Source: an uncultured Clostridia bacterium | GTDB lineage: Bacteria; Bacillota; Clostridia; Oscillospirales; Oscillospiraceae | Direction: 5' to 3' | Length of the DNA: 11,496 bases | Assembly: GCA_947177005.1 (NCBI GenBank) | Contig: CAMWSZ010000042.1 | Location: 1 to 11,496 of the forward strand | Part shown: positions 5,987-11,496 of the stretch, in pieces | Layout: each line of letters opens with the position of its first letter | How positions within the stretch are numbered: the stretch's first letter is position 1 | Program-made: the position numbers and the translations under genes | Notes under the pieces: generated by a model | Told to the model about the DNA's origin: nothing | What the model saw: the letters and a program-made list of their open reading frames with translations, nothing else | Databases searched by the model: none

Positions 5987-6018
5987 ACCCTGTGCTGGCC
6001 GGCACAGGGTGTTTCTTA
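5987..6018 (+). terminator. Terminator-like hairpin in the cbi leader
   Basis: ACCCTGTGC (5987-5995) pairs perfectly with GCACAGGGT (6002-6010) over a six-base loop and is followed by GTTTCTTA, an imperfect U-tract. It lies 36 nt before the cbiD start codon, downstream of the cobalamin riboswitch, so it is probably the OFF-state attenuator. The weak U-tract leaves open a purely structural or translational role. Confidence 0.6.
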
Positions 6019-6045
6019 TTCCCAGCAGGAAGACAGGTGCAATCA

Positions 6046-7194
6046 ATGGAAACGAAACCTTTTTCACACTACATCCGCTGCGGGCAAACCATGCTGCGCT
6101 GCGGGTACACCACCGGAACCTGCGCGGCCCTGGCAGCAGCCGGAGCCGCAAGGCTTTTGCTGGGCGGGGAGATTCCGCCGATGAGTTCCCTTATGACGCC
6201 AAAGGGACTGGAAGTCACAGTACCGCTTGAAGAAGCTACTCTTTTAAATGGCGGCAGAGCTGCCCGCTGCGCCGTAAAAAAGGACGGCGGGGACGACCAC
6301 GATATCACGAATGGGATGCTGGTCTGTGCCACGGTGGAAAAAAGCAGCCGGCCAGGTATTCAGATTGATGGCGGCGAGGGCGTAGGCCGGGTCACCAAAC
6401 CCGGACTTGACCAGCCTGTAGGCGCGGCGGCAATCAACCATGTTCCCCGGCGGATGATCGAAGAGCAGGTGCAGTTGGTTTGCGATGAATTTTGCTGTGA
6501 GGACGGCTTGACGGTTACCATATCCATCCCCGGCGGAGCCGGAGCGGCGGCAAAAACCTTCAACCCCATGCTGGGCATTACCGGAGGACTGTCGATTCTG
6601 GGCACTTCCGGTATTGTAGAGCCAATGAGTGAGCAGGCCATCGTAGATACAATAGCAGTGCAGCAGCGTCAGGCCGCCGCCAGCGGGGCTAAGGGGCTTA
6701 TCCTGACGCCGGGAAACTACGGCGGAGATTTTTTGCGGGACGCAGGTCTCGATCTGGCCGGAGTTCCTGTGGTCAAGTGTTCCAATTTTATTGGAGACGC
6801 GCTGGATATCGCCGCTGGCCAGCGGTTTGAACAGGTACTGCTTGTGGGACATATCGGGAAGCTGGTCAAGCTTGCCGGAGGTGTCATGAACACCCACTCC
6901 CGCTATGCGGACTGCCGCACAGAGTTGTTCTGTGCCCACGCAGCCATTTGCGGGGCGGACGCTGCCCTCTGCCGCAGTCTGATGGAAAGCGTCACGACCG
7001 ACGCATGTATTGCCCTTTTGGACAGTGCCGGACTGCGGGAGGTGGTGACAGCAAGCCTGCTGGATGCTATCCAGCGGCATCTGGAACGGCGGGCAGCGGG
7101 CAGCTTCGAGGCAGGCGCGGTAATGTTTTCTAACGTATACGGCCTTTTGGGAATGACTGAGAAAGCAAAGGAGATTTTGGAGCAATGGAAATGA
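6046..7194 (+). CDS. cbiD: Cobalt-precorrin-5B C1-methyltransferase CbiD
   Basis: Uses S-adenosylmethionine to methylate C1 of the corrin ring, turning cobalt-precorrin-5B into cobalt-precorrin-6A in the cytoplasm. The 382 aa length is normal for CbiD. The N-terminal signature LRCGYTTGTCAALAA is diagnostic. Further family stretches are GEGVGRVTKPGLDQPVGAAAINHVPR, ISIPGGAGAAAKTFNPMLGITGGLSILGTSGIVEPMSE, TPGNYG, and CSNFIGDALD...LLVGHIGKLVKLAGGVMNTHSR. The ATG at 6046 is preferred: AGGTG lies 6 nt upstream and the family begins about there. A longer in-frame start at 5983 would place the terminator hairpin inside the gene. It is the first gene of the operon, directly under the compact cobalamin riboswitch, and overlaps the start of cbiL. 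Confidence 0.97.
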   Translation: METKPFSHYIRCGQTMLRCGYTTGTCAALAAAGAARLLLGGEIPPMSSLMTPKGLEVTVPLEEATLLNGGRAARCAVKKDGGDDHDITNGMLVCATVEKSSRPGIQIDGGEGVGRVTKPGLDQPVGAAAINHVPRRMIEEQVQLVCDEFCCEDGLTVTISIPGGAGAAAKTFNPMLGITGGLSILGTSGIVEPMSEQAIVDTIAVQQRQAAASGAKGLILTPGNYGGDFLRDAGLDLAGVPVVKCSNFIGDALDIAAGQRFEQVLLVGHIGKLVKLAGGVMNTHSRYADCRTELFCAHAAICGADAALCRSLMESVTTDACIALLDSAGLREVVTASLLDAIQRHLERRAAGSFEAGAVMFSNVYGLLGMTEKAKEILEQWK

Positions 7195-7883
7195 AAAAAG
7201 GTGTTCTCTACGGGGTCAGCGTCGGCCCCGGCGACCCGGAACTGCTGACTTTGAAGGCGCTGCACATCCTGCAAAAATGTCCCGTCATTGCTGCGCCGCG
7301 AACCAGAAACGGTGAGACCGTAGCGCTGGATATCGTTCGGCAGGCCGTCAGCTTGGAGGAAAAAATAATTCTGCCGCTGTACTTCCCCATGGGACAGGAC
7401 AAGTCCCGCTGGTTTGCCGCCCACGAGCAGGCGGCGGCGGAGATCTGTCCCCATCTGGATGCGGGACGGGATGTGGCTATGCCCAATCTGGGTGACGTGT
7501 CTATTTACTCCACCTTTGGCTATCTGATGAATCTGCTGCGTCAGAAGGGCTGCGAAGCCGTTATAATTCCGGGGGTACCCAGCTTCTGCGCTGCGGCGGC
7601 ATGTCTGGGAACCAGCCTTGCCAGCGGCAATACTCCCCTGCATATTATCCCGGCCAGCGGCGAAACTGTGATGCCGCTGCTGGAACTGGCGGGGAGCAAG
7701 GTGCTGATGAAAGCTGGACGGAATCTCCCCCAGATTGCCCAAGCTCTGCGGGAAATCGGCCAACTGGAACGGGCGGCGCTGGTGGAGAACTGTGGACTGC
7801 CCAACGAAAAGGTCTATCCACGGCTGGAGCTGGCAGTGGAAAAAGCCGGGTATTTTACAACCGTGATCGTAAAGGAGCAGTGA
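7185..7883 (+). CDS. cbiL: Cobalt-precorrin-2 C20-methyltransferase CbiL
   Basis: SAM-dependent methylation of C20 of cobalt-precorrin-2, the first methylation after cobalt insertion. The 232 aa protein has the tetrapyrrole methylase fold: glycine-rich loop GVSVGPGDPELLTLKA (residues 10-25), the CbiL-typical LPLYFPM, NLGDVSIYSTFGYL (101-114), IPGVPSFCAAAACLGTSL and a C-terminal VLMKAGRNLPQIA segment. NLGDV replaces the more common LGDP. Two starts are possible: ATG at 7185 (MEMKK), with AAGGAG 11 nt upstream, or ATG at 7191 (MKKG), which overlaps the cbiD stop as ATGA with GGAG 8 nt upstream. The second is at least as plausible. It follows cbiD without a gap and is separated from cbiF by one base. 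Confidence 0.95.
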   Translation: MEMKKGVLYGVSVGPGDPELLTLKALHILQKCPVIAAPRTRNGETVALDIVRQAVSLEEKIILPLYFPMGQDKSRWFAAHEQAAAEICPHLDAGRDVAMPNLGDVSIYSTFGYLMNLLRQKGCEAVIIPGVPSFCAAAACLGTSLASGNTPLHIIPASGETVMPLLELAGSKVLMKAGRNLPQIAQALREIGQLERAALVENCGLPNEKVYPRLELAVEKAGYFTTVIVKEQ

Positions 7884-7884
7884 C

Positions 7885-8643
7885 ATGGTACATTTTGTTG
7901 GAGCCGGTCCGGGCGCGCCCGACTTGATTACTCTGCGGGGCGCGGAACTTCTGCGGCAGGCGGACGTTATCATTTACGCGGGCAGCCTTGTCAACCCGGC
8001 GCTTCTGAAAGTGGCGCGGAAGGACTGCCGCATTTACAACAGTGCGGAAATGACCCTGGAGCAGATCATAGCTGTTATGGAAGAAAATCGCGGCAAAGAC
8101 GTGGTGCGCTTACATACGGGCGACCCCTGTCTCTATGGGGCCGTCCGGGAACAAATGGACGCGCTGGACCATTTGGACATTCCCTGGGACGACACGCCGG
8201 GGGTATCCAGCTTCTGCGGCGCGGCGGCAGCGCTAGGTGCGGAATACACCCTGCCGGACATCAGCCAGACAGTGATTATCACCCGCATGGCTGGACGCAC
8301 GCCCGTACCCGAATCGGAAAGCCTGAAAAATCTGGCGCAGCATGGCGCGTCTATGGCGGTGTTCCTGTCGGCGGGGATGCTGGACGAAGTACAGGAGGCA
8401 CTTCTGCAAGGCGGCTATGGCGCGGATGTCCCGGCGGCAATCGTATACAAAGCATCCTGGCCCGATGAACGGATCGTCCGCTGCACGGTAGGGACGCTGG
8501 CACAGTCAGGCCGGGCGGCGGACATACGGAAAACCGCCATTATTCTGGTTGGCGGCTTCCTCTCCGGCGGCGGTGAGCGGAGCAAGCTGTACGACCCCGC
8601 TTTCACGACCGAATTCCGGGAGGGGAACGGCCTATGCGTTTGA
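7885..8643 (+). CDS. cbiF: Cobalt-precorrin-4 C11-methyltransferase CbiF
   Basis: SAM-dependent methylation at C11, converting cobalt-precorrin-4 into cobalt-precorrin-5A. The 252 aa protein has the tetrapyrrole methylase layout: VHFVGAGPGAPDLITLRG at the N-terminus, YAGSLVNP (31-38), HTGDPCLYGA (77-86), TPGVSSF (104-110), then the CbiF/CobM-specific EYTLPDISQTVIITRMAGRTPVPE (120-143) and LAQHGASMAVFLSAGM. The C-terminal VYKASWPDERIVRCTVGTLA is also typical. The ATG comes one base after the cbiL stop and is preceded by AAAGGAG with a 7 nt spacer. Its last 10 nt overlap cbiG. Assignment is firm. Confidence 0.97.
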   Translation: MVHFVGAGPGAPDLITLRGAELLRQADVIIYAGSLVNPALLKVARKDCRIYNSAEMTLEQIIAVMEENRGKDVVRLHTGDPCLYGAVREQMDALDHLDIPWDDTPGVSSFCGAAAALGAEYTLPDISQTVIITRMAGRTPVPESESLKNLAQHGASMAVFLSAGMLDEVQEALLQGGYGADVPAAIVYKASWPDERIVRCTVGTLAQSGRAADIRKTAIILVGGFLSGGGERSKLYDPAFTTEFREGNGLCV

Positions 8644-9638
8644 TGTACCTCTCCTTTTCCAAAAAAGGCGAGGCCCTGGCAGTCCGGCTTTCGGCGGTGC
8701 TGGGAGGCAAAGCCGCCCGGTGCGGACGGCCTCTTTCGCTGGACGAATGGACATGCGCCGCCTTTAGACAGGCCGACGGACTGGTGTTCGTAGGGGCCGC
8801 GGGAATTGCCGTGCGGGCCATCGCGCCCTATGTCAGGAGCAAAACGTCCGACCCGGCGGTTGTGGTGGTGGACGAATGCAGCCATTTTGCGGTTCCCATT
8901 CTTTCCGGGCATCTGGGCGGCGCTAACGATCTTGCCCGCCGGATTGCCCGCGCCTGTGGTGCAATCCCCGTGCTGACCACCGCCACGGATGCTAACGGCG
9001 TGTTCGCCGTGGACGAATGGGCCAAGCGGCAAAACTGCCAGGTAATCCATCCGGAAAAAATCAAAGATGTTTCCTCTTCCCTGCTGGCAGGCAGAACCGT
9101 ACAGGTATACAGTCCCTGGCCTGTTGCGGGGGACTGTCCGGAAAACGTAGCCCTGACAAGGGATGAGACAGGCTGCATGGTACGCCTGGATATCCGTACA
9201 AGAGAAGAAAACTGTCTCTGTCTTGCGCCAAAAATCCTGGTGTTAGGTGTTGGATGCCGGAAGGGCACGTCACAGGAGACATTGGAGGAAACTTTTCAGA
9301 CACTGCTGGAAAAAAGCGGCGTTTTTGCCGGGGCAGTCTACATGGCGGCCAGCATCAATCTGAAACAGGAGGAAGCCGGACTGCTGGCCTTCTGCAAAGC
9401 CCACGGCTGGCCCTGCCGCTTTTATTCCGCCGGGGAGCTGGAGGCCGTCCCGGGTGATTTTACGGCTTCCTCCTTTGTCAGAGACGTTACCGGTGTGGAC
9501 AATGTCTGCGAACGGAGCGCGGTGCTTGCCAGCGGCGGCAGGCTTTCCTGGAAAAAAAGCGTAGGGAACGGCGTGACCATGGCTTTGGCGCAGTCGCCCT
9601 ACGCGCCAACTTGGAGGTGGCTTGAAGATGACGAATAA
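8634..9638 (+). CDS. cbiG: Cobalt-precorrin-5A hydrolase CbiG
   Basis: Opens the delta-lactone of cobalt-precorrin-5A and releases the C20 fragment as acetaldehyde, giving cobalt-precorrin-5B; specific to the anaerobic pathway. The 334 aa protein has the three-part CbiG layout. The N-terminal domain holds GAAGIAVRAIAPYVRSKTSDPAVVVVDE (about 54-81), and the central segment starts SGHLGGANDLARRIA (91-105) with PVLTTATD. A linker follows to about residue 198, and the C-terminal domain contains LVLGVGCRKGTS (about 202-213), ending near TGVDNVCERSAVLASGG. The start overlaps cbiF by 10 nt, and GGGAGGGG is placed 8 nt upstream. The 3' end overlaps cbiH by 11 nt. It is neither fused to CbiH nor truncated, in contrast to some other lineages. 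Confidence 0.96.
   Translation: MRLMYLSFSKKGEALAVRLSAVLGGKAARCGRPLSLDEWTCAAFRQADGLVFVGAAGIAVRAIAPYVRSKTSDPAVVVVDECSHFAVPILSGHLGGANDLARRIARACGAIPVLTTATDANGVFAVDEWAKRQNCQVIHPEKIKDVSSSLLAGRTVQVYSPWPVAGDCPENVALTRDETGCMVRLDIRTREENCLCLAPKILVLGVGCRKGTSQETLEETFQTLLEKSGVFAGAVYMAASINLKQEEAGLLAFCKAHGWPCRFYSAGELEAVPGDFTASSFVRDVTGVDNVCERSAVLASGGRLSWKKSVGNGVTMALAQSPYAPTWRWLEDDE
9613..9620 (+). promoter_or_regulatory. RBS deciding the cbiH start
   Basis: GGAGGTGG inside the end of cbiG lies 7 nt before the ATG at 9628. The in-frame TTG at 9622 would be too close to it, so the ATG is preferred. Confidence 0.65.
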
Positions 9639-10383
9639 ATTATATGTAGTAGGCATCGGCCCGGGAGAGCAGGCATATCTGACCGCTCAGGCCCGCTGTG
9701 CGCTGGAGGACGCTCAGGTTTTGGTTGGCTATACAGTCTATGTGGATTTGATCGCGAGCCTGTTCCCGGAAAAAGAGACCTATACCACCCCTATGCGGCA
9801 GGAAATCGACCGCTGCCGCTGGGCGCTGGAAACCGCCGCCGGCGGCAAAACGGCGGCTTTGGTCTGCAGCGGGGACGCGGGGGTATATGGCATGGCGGGA
9901 CCGGTTTTACAGCTGGCTCCAGAGTGGCCGGAGGTGGACATCGAGGTCATTCCCGGCGTGACGGCGGCACTGTCCGGCGCAGCAGTGCTGGGCGCGCCCA
10001 TTGGGCATGATTTCTGCGTCATTTCCCTCTCCGATCTGCTCACGCCCTGGGAGGTGATTGAAAAGCGCCTGCGCTGTGCCGCCCAGGGGGATTTTTCCGT
10101 CTGCCTTTACAATCCCGCCTCCCGCAAGCGGGCGGACTATCTGCAAAAAGCCTGCGATATCCTCCTCTCGGCGGGAGCAGGACCCGATACCGTGTGCGGG
10201 TATGTGCGCAACATCGGCAGAGAGGGCGAGGAGGCGCACATCCTGCCTCTGAAGGAACTGCGGGACGCGAAGCTGGACATGTTTACCACCGTGTTTGTCG
10301 GCTCCTCCACCACCTTGGCGGAGCATGGGCGGATGATTACGCCGAGGGGCTACGAAAGGAAACAAGGCCCATGCGCATTGTGA
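9628..10383 (+). CDS. cbiH: Cobalt-precorrin-3 C17-methyltransferase (ring contraction) CbiH
   Basis: Methylates C17 of cobalt-precorrin-3 with SAM and drives ring contraction to cobalt-precorrin-4. The 251 aa protein shows the glycine-rich loop VVGIGPG (7-13), VGYTVYVDLI, MRQEIDRC, CSGDAGVYGMAG (80-91) and IPGVTAALSGAAVLGAPIGHDFCVISLSDLLTPW (108-141). LYNPASRKRADYL, GYVRNIGREGE and the C-terminal FVGSSTT follow. The HDF.VISLSDLLTPW and LYNP.S..R blocks are specific for CbiH/CobJ. The ATG at 9628 is chosen from the RBS. It overlaps cbiG by 11 nt at its start and cbiJ by 13 nt at its end, indicating coupled translation. No iron-sulfur or other extra domain is visible; it is the minimal form. 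Confidence 0.97.
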   Translation: MTNKLYVVGIGPGEQAYLTAQARCALEDAQVLVGYTVYVDLIASLFPEKETYTTPMRQEIDRCRWALETAAGGKTAALVCSGDAGVYGMAGPVLQLAPEWPEVDIEVIPGVTAALSGAAVLGAPIGHDFCVISLSDLLTPWEVIEKRLRCAAQGDFSVCLYNPASRKRADYLQKACDILLSAGAGPDTVCGYVRNIGREGEEAHILPLKELRDAKLDMFTTVFVGSSTTLAEHGRMITPRGYERKQGPCAL

Positions 10384-11114
10384 TCTTTGGCGGCACTACC
10401 GAAGGACGGACGCTGTCCCGCTGTCTGGCTCAGATGGGCGCGGAGGTTGTGGTCTGCGTCGCCACTGGCTACGGCAAGGAAGAACAGGGTGAATCCCCAG
10501 GGATAGAGGTACTCTGCGGGCGGCTGGATGCGGAGGGCATGGGACAGGCCATATCCGGCGCGGCTCTCTGTATAGATGCGACCCACCCTTATGCCGTCCA
10601 GGCCAGCGAAAACATCCGAAAAGCCTGTGTCCGGGAGCAAATCCGGTACATCCGCCTTCTGCGGGACAAAAGCGAACTGCCGGAGGGCGCACGAGTATTC
10701 CCAGCTGCTCAGGACGCGGCCCGATGGCTGGAAACCACCGATGGCAATATCCTGCTGGCGACCGGCGCGAAGGAACTGAGCATATTTGCCGGTTTGGGCG
10801 GGGCGCGGCTGTACCCGAGAGTGCTGCCTTCTCATGAGAGCCTTGCCGCCTGCGAGGCGGCGGGTGTGCCGCGAAGCAATATTCTGGCTTTGCAGGGGCC
10901 GTTTACGCAGGAACTGAACGAGGCGCTGATCCGGCAGTTCCAAATCCGTTTCCTGGTTACAAAGGACGGAGGCCGTGCGGGCGGATTTGCGGAAAAAGCC
11001 GCCGCTGCCGCCGCGACAGGAGCGCAGCTCGTCCTGCTGCGCCGTCCGGAGGAGGAAGGGCTGGCATACAGCGCCGTTTTAGAACAATGCAGGGAGATGA
11101 TGGTATGCAGGTAA
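10371..11114 (+). CDS. cbiJ: Cobalt-precorrin-6A reductase CbiJ
   Basis: NAD(P)H-dependent reduction of cobalt-precorrin-6A to cobalt-precorrin-6B. The 247 aa length fits CbiJ/CobK. The N-terminal nucleotide-binding motif FGGTTEGRTL is at residues 6-15; DATHPYAVQASENI (68-81), YIRLLRD, ILLATGAKEL and the C-terminal LVTKDGGRAGGFAEK follow in the expected order. The ATG at 10371 places MRIVIFGGTTEGR at the N-terminus, as in the family. A longer in-frame start at 10194 would lie inside cbiH and adds unrelated residues, so it was rejected. AAAGGA lies 10 nt upstream. It overlaps cbiH by 13 nt and cbiE by 10 nt. Confidence 0.96.
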   Translation: MRIVIFGGTTEGRTLSRCLAQMGAEVVVCVATGYGKEEQGESPGIEVLCGRLDAEGMGQAISGAALCIDATHPYAVQASENIRKACVREQIRYIRLLRDKSELPEGARVFPAAQDAARWLETTDGNILLATGAKELSIFAGLGGARLYPRVLPSHESLAACEAAGVPRSNILALQGPFTQELNEALIRQFQIRFLVTKDGGRAGGFAEKAAAAAATGAQLVLLRRPEEEGLAYSAVLEQCREMMVCR

Positions 11115-11496
11115 TTTTAGCTTCCCTCGGCAGCGGACAGCCAGAGGGGCTGACAGAGGAATGTGCCGCCGCACTGCGGCAGGCCGGGTGCATCCTTGGC
11201 GTGAGACGGCTGCTGGAGCATCTGCCCCAGGGCTGTACCGAAAACCGGATCGCCGCCATCCGTCCGGCAGAATTGCTGGAGGAAATCATGCGGCAGCAGA
11301 CCGACTGCGCCGTGGTTTACAGCGGGGATGCGGGATTTTATTCCGGAGCGAAGGGATTGCTTCCGCTGCTTCGGGAGCAGGGCATCCCAGCAAAAGTTCT
11401 GCCTGGGGTATCCAGTGTGCAGATGCTTGCCGCCCGCTTGGCGCGGCCATGGCAGGATTGGCTGCTGATGTCCGCTCACGGGACGGACTGCGATGT
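11105..11496 (+). CDS. cbiE: Cobalt-precorrin-7 C5-methyltransferase CbiE, N-terminal part (cut by window edge)
   Basis: The open frame runs off the right edge after 130 complete codons, about two thirds of a normal CbiE of roughly 200 aa. CbiE methylates C5 with SAM, working with CbiT. The sequence shows LTEECAAALRQAGCILGVRRLL near the start, VVYSGDAGFYSGAKGLLPLL (70-89) and VLPGVSSVQMLAARLARPWQDWLLMSAHG (98-126), all in the CbiE/CobL-N pattern. The N-terminal loop reads SLGSGQPEGLT, where the family usually has GIGPG. The ATG overlaps the cbiJ stop by 10 nt and is preceded by AGGGAG with an 8 nt spacer. Whether it continues into a CbiT domain cannot be seen. Confidence 0.92.
   Translation, partial: MQVILASLGSGQPEGLTEECAAALRQAGCILGVRRLLEHLPQGCTENRIAAIRPAELLEEIMRQQTDCAVVYSGDAGFYSGAKGLLPLLREQGIPAKVLPGVSSVQMLAARLARPWQDWLLMSAHGTDCD

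Noticed and set aside
5983..6045. Longer in-frame start for cbiD
   Set aside because: The extra 21 residues would be encoded by the leader hairpin, there is no RBS, and CbiD proteins start near METKPF.
6244..7185. A 313-codon open frame on the minus strand opposite cbiD
   Set aside because: It is antisense to an unmistakable cbiD, with low-complexity composition and no family features.
6903..7973. A 356-codon open frame on the minus strand opposite cbiD, cbiL and the start of cbiF
   Set aside because: It spans three well-supported genes in antisense and shows no domain.
10194..10370. Longer in-frame start for cbiJ inside cbiH
   Set aside because: CbiJ begins with the nucleotide-binding strand MRIVIFGGTTEGR; the upstream residues are an out-of-frame reading of cbiH.
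1..11496. Mobile elements, CRISPR arrays, tRNA or rRNA genes, phage genes
   Set aside because: None was seen; the window is filled by two metabolic operons and their shared control region.

Overview
The window reads as accessory-free chromosome from a GC-rich, Gram-positive anaerobe, most likely a Clostridia member of the Oscillospiraceae/Ruminococcaceae kind. The reasons are strong AGGAGG-type ribosome binding sites, a lipobox on the binding protein, two cobalamin riboswitches, and the anaerobic (cbi) rather than aerobic (cob) corrin route. The lineage is an inference from style; no rRNA or other marker is present.

Layout. Positions 1-5282 (minus strand) hold a five-gene nickel/peptide-type ABC importer in the order binding lipoprotein, permease, permease, ATPase, ATPase. 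It is followed, with an ATGA overlap, by the first 17 codons of an exported protein cut by the left edge. Positions 5283-6045 are a noncoding control region with two back-to-back promoters. Each promoter drives a cobalamin riboswitch with its own terminator-like hairpin: the minus-strand leader feeds the transporter and the plus-strand leader feeds the cbi operon. Positions 6046-11496 (plus strand) hold cbiD-cbiL-cbiF-cbiG-cbiH-cbiJ-cbiE, tightly packed with overlapping or nearly touching ends; cbiE runs off the right edge.

How it works together. The seven Cbi proteins carry out most of the anaerobic conversion of cobalt-precorrin-2 toward cobyrinate: CbiL (C20 methylation), CbiH (C17 methylation and ring contraction), CbiF (C11), CbiG (lactone opening), CbiD (C1), CbiJ (reduction) and CbiE (C5). 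CbiK, CbiT, CbiC and CbiA are not in the window. Because the transporter lies behind its own B12 riboswitch beside the corrin genes, the best inference is that it imports cobalt (or a cobalt complex) for the pathway, although its family is usually annotated as nickel or peptide uptake. Both transcription units should be shut off when cobalamin is plentiful.

The most interesting region is the shared control segment. It has two riboswitches of visibly different architecture and, on the transporter side, a 7+7 bp inverted repeat centred exactly on the -35 box, which hints at a second, protein-based layer of control. No mobile element, CRISPR array, tRNA or rRNA was seen.
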